Shown: positions 9,349 to 17,355 of the stretch, one piece after another | Numbering within the stretch: the stretch's first letter is position 1 | How the letters are laid out: every line of letters starts with the position of its first letter | Assembly: GCF_902506535.1 (NCBI RefSeq) | Contig: NZ_LR733826.1 | Span: 279,079-343,078, forward strand | Direction of reading: 5' to 3' | Length of the DNA: 64,000 bases | Origin: Pseudomonas sp. 8Z | GTDB taxonomy: Bacteria; Pseudomonadota; Gammaproteobacteria; Pseudomonadales; Pseudomonadaceae | Position numbers and translations under genes: made by a program | The notes under the pieces: model-generated | What the model saw: only the letters and a program-made list of their open reading frames with translations | Told to the model about the DNA's origin: nothing | Databases searched by the model: none

Positions 9349-10359
9349 ATGACTTTGAATATTGGGGTGATCGGTACCGGCGCCATCGGCCGCGACCATA
9401 TTCGCCGTCTCAGCCATACGTTGCGCGGTAGCCGTGTGGTGGCAGTGACCGACATCAATGCCGCGCAGGCTTCCCGCGTCGTGCAGGAGGAGGGCATCAG
9501 TGCCGAAGTCTATGCCGATGGCCATGCTCTGATCGGTGCTGCGGATGTCCAGGCCGTAGTGGTCACTTCCTGGGGGCCGACCCATGAGGAGTATGTGCTG
9601 GCTGCCATCGCAGCGGGCAAACCGGTGTTCTGTGAAAAACCCCTGGCAGTCACTGCCGAGGGCTGCAAACGCATCGTCGACGCCGAGCAGGCCTATGGTC
9701 GGCGCCTGGTTCAGGTGGGCTTCATGCGCCCCTACGACGCGGGATACCGGCAGCTCAAGGCGGTGCTTGACGGTGACCGTATCGGCGCGCCACTGATGAT
9801 TCATGCCGCGCACCGTAACCCGACGGTAGCCGACAGCTACAGCACGGACATGGCCATCACCGATACCCTGATTCACGAAATCAACGTGCTGGCCTGGTTG
9901 TTGGACGATCAGTATGTCTCGGCGCAGGTGGTGTTTCCGCGCAAGGCCCCCAAAGCCTTGGAGCATCTGCGTGACCCGCAGATCGTGTTGCTGGAAACCG
10001 CCAAAGGTGTGCGGATCGATGTCGAGGTCTTCGTCAACTGCCAGTATGGCTACGACATTCAGTGCGAGGTCGTGGGTGAACGCGGTATCGCCCGCTTGCC
10101 CGAGCCGACCACTGTGCAGTTGCGCAGCGAGGCGCGGCTCTCCAACGAGATTCTGATGGACTGGAAGGATCGTTTCATCGACGCCTACGACGTGGAGTTG
10201 CAGGCCTTCATCGATGACCTGGCGCGCGGTCAGTTGACGGGTCCATCGTCGTGGGATGGTTACCTTGCGGCAGTCACCGCTGATGCCTGCATAAGCGCTC
10301 AGAACAGCGGCGCCATCGTGCCGATCAGTCTGCCCGAGCGGCCTGCGTTCTACGGCTGA
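9349..10359 (+). CDS. iolG: Inositol 2-dehydrogenase
   Basis: 336 residues, Gfo/Idh/MocA family, NAD-dependent oxidation of myo-inositol to 2-keto-myo-inositol. The Rossmann motif GVIGTGAIG is at the N-terminus. The three catalytic residues known from Bacillus IolG are at the same numbers here: K97 in CEKP, D172 and H176 in DTLIH. This is the only one of the four family members in the window with the fully canonical set. The start follows a GGAGA ribosome site 8 bases upstream; an ATG at 9344 hits a stop after two codons. Confidence 0.94.
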   Translation: MTLNIGVIGTGAIGRDHIRRLSHTLRGSRVVAVTDINAAQASRVVQEEGISAEVYADGHALIGAADVQAVVVTSWGPTHEEYVLAAIAAGKPVFCEKPLAVTAEGCKRIVDAEQAYGRRLVQVGFMRPYDAGYRQLKAVLDGDRIGAPLMIHAAHRNPTVADSYSTDMAITDTLIHEINVLAWLLDDQYVSAQVVFPRKAPKALEHLRDPQIVLLETAKGVRIDVEVFVNCQYGYDIQCEVVGERGIARLPEPTTVQLRSEARLSNEILMDWKDRFIDAYDVELQAFIDDLARGQLTGPSSWDGYLAAVTADACISAQNSGAIVPISLPERPAFYG

Positions 10360-10404
10360 CTCCTGTTCCAGCCGACAAGGCTGCTGCCGCTTTAGGAGGT
10401 GTGC

Positions 10405-11499
10405 ATGCGTATCGGATTGGTCGGCTATGGTCATGCTGGCCGCTTCTTTCATGCCCCTTTGATTGCCTGTACGCCGGGCCTGGCGTTGGTTGGTGTGGTG
10501 ACGCGCTCGGCCATGCGCCGTGCTCTGGTGGCTCGGGATTATCCGGGGGTGATATGCCATGACAGCCTCACCGGGCTGCTGGATATCGGCGTCGACAGCG
10601 TGGTGATCGCGGCGCCGCTGGCTGAACGCCCGGCGTTAGTGTTGGAGGCCATCGCCCGTGGTGTAGCGGTGGTGAGCGAAAGCCCGCTGGCGACCAACCT
10701 CGCCGAGGCACGAGCGATAAGCGATGCTGCGCAGCAGGCCGGGGTCGCGCTGACGGTCTTCCATAACCGGCGCTGGGACTCGGACGTGTTGACAGTGGCT
10801 CGGTTGTTGGCTCAGCAAGCGCTGGGGCGCATACGCATCTTCGAGTCCCGTCTGCAGGCACAGGCGCCGCGACGTGCGGGTGGCCTGCTGCTCACCCAAG
10901 GTTGTCATCTGGTAGACCAGGCCTGCCAGTTATTCGGCCCGGTGACGCAGGTATATGCCGAGGTTTTGGCACCGGCGGGTTTGCCCGGAGAGGACGACGA
11001 ATTTTTCCTGTCGCTGCAGCATGGCGGTGGCGTGGTGTCACACCTGTGGGGCAGTCGTTTGCAAGACTGTTCTGCCCGTTTACGAGTGGTCGGCGAGGCG
11101 GGTGTTTACACCGTCGATGGCACCGATGGCCAGGCTGAGGCACTGTTGCAAGGTCGTACACCGCGCAGCGAAAAAGGCAATTGGGGCGTGGAGGAGCATC
11201 CACGCTGGGGCTGGCTGCATCAAGCGCAAGAGCGTCAGCGTGTGCCGAGTGAGCGCGGTTGCTGGCCGCTCTTTTACCAGCAGTGGGCCGCTACGTTGAT
11301 TGATGGCGCGCCGCTGCCGGTCGAGCCGGATCAGGCGCTGGCGTGCCAGGCAATTCTGGATGCGGCGCAGCGTAGCGCGATGAGTAGACGGCGCGAACCC
11401 GTTGAAACGATTGCCACTGAAAGTCGACAGCACCTGCAGGCAACGCGAGGTCGAGGAGACGTGGCGGGTGGCAGGCGGCAAGTTCGTAGTGGACTATAA
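10405..11499 (+). CDS. IolW-like Gfo/Idh/MocA protein with degenerate active site
   Basis: 364 residues. The N-terminus (VGYGHAGRFFHAPLI) and the segment HNRRWDSDVLTVARLL (120-135) strongly resemble NADP-dependent scyllo-inositol dehydrogenase IolW of Bacillus and YdgJ-type proteins. The catalytic lysine of the EKP motif is replaced by serine (E92-S93-P94), and the aspartate of the DxxxH motif by threonine (T164-QGC-H168), with only the histidine kept. The fold and dinucleotide motif (GYGHAG) look intact, so it may be a non-catalytic or altered-reaction member. The last 25 residues are rich in arginine and glycine and unlike the family. AGGAGG lies 5 bases before the ATG; it is the last gene of the iolC operon. 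The reading frame is intact, arguing against a simple pseudogene. Confidence 0.82.
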   Translation: MRIGLVGYGHAGRFFHAPLIACTPGLALVGVVTRSAMRRALVARDYPGVICHDSLTGLLDIGVDSVVIAAPLAERPALVLEAIARGVAVVSESPLATNLAEARAISDAAQQAGVALTVFHNRRWDSDVLTVARLLAQQALGRIRIFESRLQAQAPRRAGGLLLTQGCHLVDQACQLFGPVTQVYAEVLAPAGLPGEDDEFFLSLQHGGGVVSHLWGSRLQDCSARLRVVGEAGVYTVDGTDGQAEALLQGRTPRSEKGNWGVEEHPRWGWLHQAQERQRVPSERGCWPLFYQQWAATLIDGAPLPVEPDQALACQAILDAAQRSAMSRRREPVETIATESRQHLQATRGRGDVAGGRRQVRSGL

Positions 11500-11513
11500 A
11501 TTCTATTTTTATC

Positions 11514-11542
11514 TTGTTGTGGAAATAATTTTTCAATATGGT
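11514..11542 (+). promoter_or_regulatory. Promoter with embedded IolR operator O2 (binding-protein gene)
   Basis: TTGTTG (11514-11519), 17 bases, TATGGT (11537-11542). The spacer is occupied by TGGAAATAATTTTTCA (11520-11535), i.e. GGAA-N6-TTTC, one base off the GGAA-N6-TTCC consensus. A repressor bound here would directly exclude RNA polymerase. Confidence 0.6.
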
Positions 11543-11594
11543 GTTTTGGCGAGCGCGTATGAAGTGCCCGCACTCTCAGGCTCAACTGCATCTC

Positions 11595-11605
11595 AACAAC
11601 AATAA
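11595..11605 (+). promoter_or_regulatory. Crc/Hfq CA motif in the leader of the binding-protein transcript
   Basis: AACAACAATAA matches AAYAAYAA with one further repeat unit. It lies just before the ribosome site GAAGGGTG of a short upstream reading frame, about 215 bases before the binding-protein gene itself. Confidence 0.55.
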
Positions 11606-11621
11606 AGAAGGGTGCCGCCTC

Positions 11622-11777
11622 ATGAATCCTCAGGATATGACCTCCGCTTCGCTGTTTCCGGCATCGGGCCGACTCCTGCAGTCGCTCTCGTTGTTGGCGT
11701 GTATCCGCGGCGCTGAATGCAGACGCGCGATGCTGCCGACCTCCCGGACTGTTGCGCCTGGCGCGGCGCGGCGCTGA
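11622..11777 (+). CDS. Possible 51-residue leader reading frame upstream of the inositol binding protein
   Basis: A 51-codon frame beginning MNPQDMTSASLF with a good ribosome site (GAAGGGTG, 11607-11614) preceded by the CA motif. It ends 44 bases before the start of the binding-protein gene. It has no recognisable domain and is rich in Ser, Ala, Leu, Arg. The ATPase transcript has an equivalent frame in the same relative position but with unrelated residues, which favours a regulatory (coupling or uORF) role over a conserved product. Whether it is translated cannot be told from the sequence. Confidence 0.35.
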   Translation: MNPQDMTSASLFPASGRLLQSLSLLACIRGAECRRAMLPTSRTVAPGAARR

Positions 11778-11821
11778 CACGCAAGGTTCCCCACTCTCAT
11801 TTCTCTATGGAGTCTTTCCAC

Positions 11822-12748
11822 ATGCCGAGCAAACGTCGTTTCGCTGCCCTGGCCTTGTCTTTGATGTTGACCAGCACCGCAGCCCTCGCTGAGTTAAGGG
11901 TCGGGGTGACCATGTCGTCATTCGATGACAACTACCTGACTTACCTGCGCGAGTACATGTCCGAGAAGGCCAAGACCGATGGTGTGCAGTTGCAATTCGA
12001 GGACGCCCGCAACGATGTGGTCAAGCAACTGAGCCAGGTGCAGAGCTTCATCAGTCAGAAAGTCGATGCGGTTATCGTCAATCCGGTGGACACCATGGCC
12101 ACCCGCACTCTGACGAACGCAGCGACCAAGGCAGGTGTGCCTATCGTCTACATCAACCGCCGCCCGGATGATCCGCAGTTACCCGATGGTGTGGTGACCG
12201 TGACCTCCGATGACAAGGAAGCGGGGCGCCTGCAAGCCCAGTACGTCGCCGATAAACTGGAAGGCAAGGGCCAGGTGGCTATCCTGCTGGGCGACCTGGC
12301 CAACAACGCCACCCATAACCGCACAGCCGGGATTAAGGAGACGCTGGCCAAATACCCGGATATCACGATTGTCGAGGAGCAGACCGGCGCCTGGCAGCGC
12401 GACAAGGGTATGGATCTGACGAGTAACTGGCTGCTGGCTGGCAAGGAACTCAATGCAGTGCTCTCCAATAACGATGAGATGGCCATTGGCGCCGCCATGG
12501 CGCTGCGTCAGGCGGGCAGGACGGATGTGTTGGTCGCGGGTGTCGATGGCACACCGGATGGCCTGGCGGCTATCAAGCGCGGGCTAATGGCCGTATCGGT
12601 CTATCAGGATGCCAGGGGGCAGTCTGAAGCCTCGCTCGACGCTGCATTGAAGATGATCAACAAAACGCCTGGCGAGCAACACGTCGTGATTCCCTATCAG
12701 TTGATCACGCCGCAAAACCTGGCCGAGTTTCAAGCGCTGACTAAATGA
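11822..12748 (+). CDS. Inositol ABC transporter, periplasmic sugar-binding protein
   Basis: 308 residues, RbsB/IbpA-type periplasmic binding protein (Peripla_BP_4). A classical signal peptide ends with TAALA (cleavage about residue 23). The mature start LRVGVTMSSFDDNY is typical of the ribose/myo-inositol group. Ligand-pocket strands such as VDAVIVNPVDT, VYINRRPDDP and LSNNDEMAIGAAMAL are present. The start is ATG at 11822 with GGAG 9 bases upstream; an earlier in-frame ATG at 11807 overlaps that ribosome site. A strong terminator separates it from the ATPase and permease genes, so it can be expressed in excess. It is closely similar to the second binding protein at 17356-18282. Confidence 0.9.
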   Translation: MPSKRRFAALALSLMLTSTAALAELRVGVTMSSFDDNYLTYLREYMSEKAKTDGVQLQFEDARNDVVKQLSQVQSFISQKVDAVIVNPVDTMATRTLTNAATKAGVPIVYINRRPDDPQLPDGVVTVTSDDKEAGRLQAQYVADKLEGKGQVAILLGDLANNATHNRTAGIKETLAKYPDITIVEEQTGAWQRDKGMDLTSNWLLAGKELNAVLSNNDEMAIGAAMALRQAGRTDVLVAGVDGTPDGLAAIKRGLMAVSVYQDARGQSEASLDAALKMINKTPGEQHVVIPYQLITPQNLAEFQALTK

Positions 12749-12828
12749 GTCGGGCCAAGCATGCCTCCATCCGCAAGGTTTTGTTTGCGCCGCTAGTGTG
12801 AGCTGCCTGCCTTGGGCGTGAAATGAAC

Positions 12829-12862
12829 AACGGGCATCCCGCTTACGGGATGCCCGTTTTTT
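12829..12862 (+). terminator. Rho-independent terminator after the binding-protein gene
   Basis: Perfect 13-bp stem AACGGGCATCCCG / CGGGATGCCCGTT with a CTTA loop and a T-rich tail. It insulates the binding-protein transcript from the downstream ATPase-permease transcript. Confidence 0.92.
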
Positions 12863-12954
12863 ATAGGGCGCCAGCTTGCTCGCGTGGGTGAACGAATGCT
12901 GGGTGCATAGTGTCCTTGATAAGGCTCTGTTCGTTTTAAAATTCCAAAAAACTG

Positions 12955-12982
12955 TTGACTGGAATTTATTTTCCAATAAAGT
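12955..12982 (+). promoter_or_regulatory. Promoter with embedded IolR operator O3 (ATPase-permease operon)
   Basis: TTGACT (12955-12960), 16 bases, TAAAGT (12977-12982). The operator TGGAATTTATTTTCCA (12960-12975) fills the spacer and is an exact GGAA-N6-TTCC match. The layout is the same as in O2, so repression by occlusion is expected. Confidence 0.75.
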
Positions 12983-13036
12983 CAGTTCTGCGCTACGACG
13001 AAACACAGCGACCTTGCATCTGGTGAGGTCAGGCTG

Positions 13037-13047
13037 AACAAAAATAA
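13037..13047 (+). promoter_or_regulatory. Crc/Hfq-like A-rich motif in the ATPase leader
   Basis: AACAAAAATAA, a relaxed form of AAYAAYAA (AAN repeats), adjacent to the AAAAGGTG ribosome site of the short leader frame at 13059. It is weaker than the other two copies but in the same place relative to operator and leader frame. Confidence 0.4.
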
Positions 13048-13058
13048 AAGGTGCCGTC

Positions 13059-13181
13059 ATGCTATCGCTTTACCACCCTCTTTGCGGGCTGCCGTCCGCT
13101 CATCTTTACACCTTCTCTCTCGCCGAGACCTGTTCGTCGAGCCCAGTCTCTGGGGCTCCTTCGCGCATCAACCTTCACTGA
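13059..13181 (+). CDS. Possible 40-residue leader reading frame upstream of the ATPase gene
   Basis: A 40-codon frame beginning [12 protein letters not shown] behind AAAAGGTGCCGTC, nearly the same initiation context as the leader frame at 11622. It ends 47 bases before the ATPase start. A small hairpin (AGCGGC-TTGC-GCCGCT) lies just after its stop at 13184-13199. No domain is recognised. The interval 12983-13228 holds nothing else that could be supported. Confidence 0.35.
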   Translation: MLSLYHPLCGLPSAHLYTFSLAETCSSSPVSGAPSRINLH

Positions 13182-13228
13182 CCAGCGGCTTGCGCCGCTT
13201 GATCGGCGCCCGCGAGGAGAACGCGATC

Positions 13229-14776
13229 ATGCTCAACGCTGCCACTTCCCAGTCTTCTGCCCAACCGTTGCCGACCCAGAGCGAATACCTGCTCGAAATC
13301 GTTGATGTCACCAAGGAGTTTCCCGGTGTCAAGGCGCTTTCTGAAGTGCAACTGCGTGTACGCCCAGGCACTGTACTGGCGCTGATGGGCGAGAACGGGG
13401 CGGGTAAATCCACGCTGATGAAAATTATCGCCGGTATCTACCAGCCAGATGCTGGCGAGCTGCGCTTGCGTGGTGAGCCGGTGCACTTCGAAACACCCTT
13501 GCAGGCACTGCAGTCGGGCATTGCCATGATCCATCAGGAGCTCAACCTGATGCCATTTATGACCATTGCCGAAAACATCTGGTTGGGGCGCGAGCCGCTC
13601 AATGCGCTGCACCTGGTCGACCATGGGCGCATGCGCCGACAGACTCAGGCGTTACTCGATCGGCTGCGTATCAACCTTGATCCTGACGATAACGTCGGTT
13701 CGCTTTCCATTGCCGGGCGGCAGATGGTGGAAATCGCCAAAGCGGTGTCTTACGACAGCGATGTATTGATCATGGATGAGCCAACCTCGGCGATTACCGA
13801 AACCGAAGTGGCGCATCTGTTCTCGATCATTGCCGACCTCAAGGCGCAGGGTAAGGGCATCGTTTACATCACCCACAAGATGGACGAAGTGTTCCAGATT
13901 GCCGATGAGGTGGCGGTTTTTCGCGATGGCCAGTACATCGGTTCGCAACGTGCCGACAGCATGAATGGCGACGGCCTGATCGCCATGATGGTGGGCCGTG
14001 AGTTGAATCAGCTCTTCCCTGAGCGCACAGCGCCGCGCAAGGACGTTCTGCTCTCGGTGCGTGATCTGGCGCTGGAGGGGGTGTTCTCCGGGGTTTCCTT
14101 CGACCTGCACGCCGGTGAGGTGTTGGGCATTGCCGGACTGATGGGCTCAGGGCGCACCAATGTGGCTGAGGCGCTGTTCGGTGTAACGCCGGCAACCAGC
14201 GGCGAAATTCGTATCGATGGTGAGCCGGTGCGGATGAACGATCCTTGCCTGGCGATCCAGAAAGGCCTCGCGCTGCTGACCGAAGACCGTAAGGACACAG
14301 GCCTGTTTCCCTGCCTGTCGGTCGGGGAAAACATGGAGGTTGCGGTGCTCTCCGGCTTTGCCAGTGGCGGCTTCGTACAGCAGCAGCGTCTTGATGAACT
14401 GTGTGAGCAGATGAGCCAGCAACTGCGGGTCAAGACACCTTCGTTGGATCAGTGCATTGCCAATCTTTCCGGTGGCAATCAGCAGAAAGCCCTCTTGGCG
14501 CGCTGGCTGATGACCCGTCCGCGTGTGCTGATTCTCGATGAACCGACTCGTGGTATCGACGTCGGTGCCAAGGCCGAAATCTACCGCTTGATCGCCAACC
14601 TGGCTGCCGAGGGCCTGGCGGTCATCATGATTTCCTCCGAGTTGCCTGAAGTCATGGGCATGAGTGACCGGGTGATGGTGATGCACGAAGGCACCGTGAC
14701 GGGTTTTCTCGATCACGCCGAGGTGACTCAGGAGCGTGTCATGCACCTGGCTTCGGGTAATCCCGTCTTTCACTGA
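13229..14776 (+). CDS. Inositol/sugar ABC transporter ATP-binding protein (tandem ATPase)
   Basis: 515 residues with two ABC domains, as in RbsA/MglA-type importers of the CUT2 family. The first domain has Walker [10 protein letters not shown] near residue 53 and Walker [11 protein letters not shown] near 178. The second has the signature LSGGNQQK near 412 and Walker [11 protein letters not shown] near 433. The second Walker A is relaxed (GLMGSGRTN), usual for this family, in which only one site hydrolyses efficiently. ATG at 13229 is preceded by GAGGAGA 8 bases upstream; the frame is open further upstream to 13082, but without a ribosome site. It is the first gene of the operon with the permease and a dehydrogenase. 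Confidence 0.92.
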   Translation: MLNAATSQSSAQPLPTQSEYLLEIVDVTKEFPGVKALSEVQLRVRPGTVLALMGENGAGKSTLMKIIAGIYQPDAGELRLRGEPVHFETPLQALQSGIAMIHQELNLMPFMTIAENIWLGREPLNALHLVDHGRMRRQTQALLDRLRINLDPDDNVGSLSIAGRQMVEIAKAVSYDSDVLIMDEPTSAITETEVAHLFSIIADLKAQGKGIVYITHKMDEVFQIADEVAVFRDGQYIGSQRADSMNGDGLIAMMVGRELNQLFPERTAPRKDVLLSVRDLALEGVFSGVSFDLHAGEVLGIAGLMGSGRTNVAEALFGVTPATSGEIRIDGEPVRMNDPCLAIQKGLALLTEDRKDTGLFPCLSVGENMEVAVLSGFASGGFVQQQRLDELCEQMSQQLRVKTPSLDQCIANLSGGNQQKALLARWLMTRPRVLILDEPTRGIDVGAKAEIYRLIANLAAEGLAVIMISSELPEVMGMSDRVMVMHEGTVTGFLDHAEVTQERVMHLASGNPVFH

Positions 14777-14837
14777 AGCGCGTTATGCGTGGCGGGCCGT
14801 GCCCGCCACTTCCTGGCATAAAAAGAGGTAGAACAAG

Positions 14838-15863
14838 ATGAGTGCCATTCTGGACAATAAAACTGCAGCGCTTCCCGCTACGCGCCCGCGTCGACGCATT
14901 CCGACCGAGCTGGGCATCCTGCTGGTGCTGATTGGCATTGGCCTGGCCTTCGAGGCCTTTGGTTGGGTGCTGCGCGATCAGAGCTTCTTGATGAACCCGC
15001 AGCGCCTGGTGCTGATGATTTTGCAAGTGTCGGTGATCGGTCTGCTGGCCATCGCGGTAACCCAGGTCATCATCACCACCGGTATCGATTTGTCATCCGG
15101 CTCAGTGTTAGCGCTGTCGGCAATGGTTGCTGCGAGCTTGGCGCAGACTTCGGATTTCGGCCGCGCGGTGTTTCCCTCGCTAACCGATATGCCGGTGTGG
15201 GTGCCTGTCATGGCAGGGCTTGCAGTGGGATTGATAGCCGGAGCCATCAACGGCAGCATCATCGCCATCACCGGTATTCCGCCTTTCATCGCCACGCTGG
15301 GCATGATGGTTTCGGCTCGTGGTCTGGCGCGCTATTACACCGAAGGCCAGCCAATCAGCATGCTCTCCGAGGAGTACACTGCGATCGGCGCTGGCGCCAT
15401 GCCGGTCATCATCTTTCTGGTGGTGGCGGTGATCTTCCATATCGCGCTGCGCTACACCAAGTACGGCAAGTACACCTATGCCATCGGCGGCAACATGCAG
15501 GCGGCGCGTATCTCCGGGATCAATGTCAAGAAGCACCTGGTCATCGTCTACAGCATCGCGGGGCTGCTGGCTGGCTTGGCTGGAGTGGTGGCCTCGGCAC
15601 GTGCGGCTACTGGTCAGGCAGGTATGGGGATGTCCTATGAACTGGACGCCATTGCCGCTGCGGTCATCGGTGGTACCAGCCTGGCCGGTGGCATGGGGCG
15701 TATCACCGGTACGGTGATTGGTGCCTTGATTCTCGGGGTGATGGCCAGCGGCTTCACCTTCCTGGGTGTCGATGCCTACGTTCAGGACATCATCAAGGGC
15801 CTGATCATCGTTATCGCCGTGGTGATCGACCAGTACCGCAACAAGCGTAAGGCCAAGCGCTGA
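14838..15863 (+). CDS. Inositol/sugar ABC transporter permease
   Basis: 341 residues, RbsC-family inner-membrane permease with roughly eight to ten hydrophobic helices. The conserved TGIDLSSGSVLALSAMVAA segment follows the second helix, and the EAA-like loop region IGGTSLAGGMGRITGT lies in the C-terminal third. It pairs with the tandem ATPase encoded 61 bases upstream; it is the only permease of this type in the window, so both inositol-type binding proteins probably dock on it. The C-terminus ends in a basic tail (RNKRKAKR). Confidence 0.92.
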   Translation: MSAILDNKTAALPATRPRRRIPTELGILLVLIGIGLAFEAFGWVLRDQSFLMNPQRLVLMILQVSVIGLLAIAVTQVIITTGIDLSSGSVLALSAMVAASLAQTSDFGRAVFPSLTDMPVWVPVMAGLAVGLIAGAINGSIIAITGIPPFIATLGMMVSARGLARYYTEGQPISMLSEEYTAIGAGAMPVIIFLVVAVIFHIALRYTKYGKYTYAIGGNMQAARISGINVKKHLVIVYSIAGLLAGLAGVVASARAATGQAGMGMSYELDAIAAAVIGGTSLAGGMGRITGTVIGALILGVMASGFTFLGVDAYVQDIIKGLIIVIAVVIDQYRNKRKAKR

Positions 15864-15903
15864 GCGCGTTCTGAGCGGGCTCGCGGTATTTCCCCAAGCC
15901 CTT

Positions 15904-15928
15904 ATGCGCGGTCTCTGCAGCCGCGCAT
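15904..15928 (+). repeat. Inverted repeat between permease and dehydrogenase genes
   Basis: Perfect 8-bp arms ATGCGCGG / CCGCGCAT around a 9-base loop, without a T-run. It could fold in the mRNA and modulate read-through or stability between the permease and the next gene; it is not a standard terminator. Confidence 0.4.
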
Positions 15929-16009
15929 GGGGGCTAACTCTATCTAGCATTGCGCCCGTCGAGCGCATTGGTTGTGTGCTGGGTTTTCTTCAAGTGCCTG
16001 GAGGTAAGC

Positions 16010-17119
16010 ATGCGTAACATCGGTATTGGTTTGATTGGTACTGGCTTTATGGGGCACGCACACGCGTTGGCGTTTCAACATGCGCTGAGCAGTTTTACCC
16101 TGCCGGTACTGCCGCGTCTGGTGGCCCTGGCAGATGCTGACCCTGCGCGTGCGGCCCGTTGTGCTGCTGACTGGGGCTTCGCCAAGTCCTGTGATTGGGA
16201 GAGCCTGATCGCTGATCCGCAGGTTGAGCTGGTGGCTATCACCACGCCCAATCTGTTGCACGCGCCGATGGCATTGGCCGCGCTTGCGGCCGGCAAGGCG
16301 GTTTATTGCGAGAAGCCGCTGGCGGTGACGCTGGAGGAAGCGACGCAGATGCGTGATGCCGCGCGTGCTGCTGGGGTGGTCAATCGTGTGGGCTACAACT
16401 ACCTGCAAAACCCTATGCTGGGCTTGGCTCGTGATCTGATCGCGGCTGGCGAGGTGGGTGAGATCGTCAGCTTCAACGGTGAATTCAGCGAAGACTTCAT
16501 GGGCGACCCGCAGGGAGCTTTTACCTGGCGCTGCGAGACGGGGCAGGCCGGCGGCGCTCTGGCTGATCTGGGCAGCCATCTACTGTCGCTGTCGCGCTTT
16601 TTGCTTGGCCCGGTCGAGGCGTTGTGCGCCGACTTGCATACGGCACATGGGCAGCGCCCGCACCAGAGTGGGCTTCGCGCGGTTGAGGTCGATGATCAGG
16701 CGCATCTGCTACTGCGTTTTGCCAGTGGCGCGCGTGGTGCGCTCACGACCAGTTGGCTCAAGCATGGGCGTAAGAACCGCCTGGCCTTCGAGGTGTGTGG
16801 CACCCGTGGCACCTTGACCTTTGATCAGGAACGCCTCAACGAGCTGCGTTTCTATCAGGCGGGCGAGCGTCCAGAGCTGGCAGGCTTCCGCACCTTGCTG
16901 GCTGGCCCGCAGTTGCCTGACTATGCCGCTTTCTGCCCGGCCCCTGGCCATCAGCTTGGTTACAACGAGCTGAAGACGCTGGAAGTTCGCTCATTGCTTG
17001 AAGCGCTAGGGGGCAACTCCGGCTACACCGGAGTGGATTTCCAGGAGGCGTGGGAGGTGGAGCGCCTGGCCCATGCCGCTCGCACTTCGTCTCGTGAGGG
17101 GCGTTGGGTGCGTTTGTAG
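16010..17119 (+). CDS. Gfo/Idh/MocA-family oxidoreductase, probable inositol-isomer dehydrogenase
   Basis: 369 residues. It has the Rossmann motif GLIGTGFMG, the catalytic-type CEKPLAVT lysine and ADLGSH, which supplies the DxxxH pair. The active site therefore looks intact, unlike the IolW-like protein at 10405. It is co-transcribed with the inositol ABC ATPase and permease. A role on scyllo-, D-chiro-inositol or another cyclitol is inferred from context; the exact substrate cannot be assigned. The ribosome site TGGAGGTAAGC precedes the ATG at 16010. It is followed by a hairpin terminator and the convergent second binding-protein operon. Confidence 0.85.
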   Translation: MRNIGIGLIGTGFMGHAHALAFQHALSSFTLPVLPRLVALADADPARAARCAADWGFAKSCDWESLIADPQVELVAITTPNLLHAPMALAALAAGKAVYCEKPLAVTLEEATQMRDAARAAGVVNRVGYNYLQNPMLGLARDLIAAGEVGEIVSFNGEFSEDFMGDPQGAFTWRCETGQAGGALADLGSHLLSLSRFLLGPVEALCADLHTAHGQRPHQSGLRAVEVDDQAHLLLRFASGARGALTTSWLKHGRKNRLAFEVCGTRGTLTFDQERLNELRFYQAGERPELAGFRTLLAGPQLPDYAAFCPAPGHQLGYNELKTLEVRSLLEALGGNSGYTGVDFQEAWEVERLAHAARTSSREGRWVRL

Positions 17120-17147
17120 CGCTTGTCACTGCTGATCAAATAACGCG

Positions 17148-17178
17148 CAAGGCCCAGCCAGTCATTGGTTGGGCCTTG
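17148..17178 (+). terminator. Probable terminator after the plus-strand dehydrogenase
   Basis: Arms CAAGGCCCA (17148-17156) and TGGGCCTTG (17170-17178), with a further CCA/TGG pairing inside. The following tract is only weakly T-rich, so efficiency is uncertain. Confidence 0.55.
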
Positions 17179-17282
17179 TGCTTTGGGGGCGTCAGCCTAT
17201 TTGTCGTGCTGAGATTGTAATACAAGGGTGAGATGCGGCCTGGGTGTGTGCGTGCTACTCGCATCAACTTGACCGAGAGCCT

Positions 17283-17326
17283 TATAAAGCAAAAGCACCG
17301 GTGCGATGCAGGTCGCTGCCGGTGCC
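17283..17326 (-). terminator. Terminator of the convergent binding-protein operon
   Basis: On the minus strand GCACCGG...GCGA pairs with TCGC...CCGGTGC, followed by TTTTGCTTTA. It lies about 30 bases after the stop of the second binding-protein gene. Confidence 0.65.
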
Positions 17327-17355
17327 TTGCACGGGAGTGCGCCAGCCAATACTGG

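Noticed and set aside
11808..11820. TGGAGTCTTTCCA just before the binding-protein start, similar to an IolR operator
   Set aside because: Spacing and half-sites are wrong (GGA-N5-TCC), and the GGAG is needed as the ribosome site.
13082..13228. Possible 49-residue N-terminal extension of the ABC ATPase
   Set aside because: The frame is open but begins with TTG without a ribosome site; GAGGAGA precedes ATG 13229 and the family starts there.
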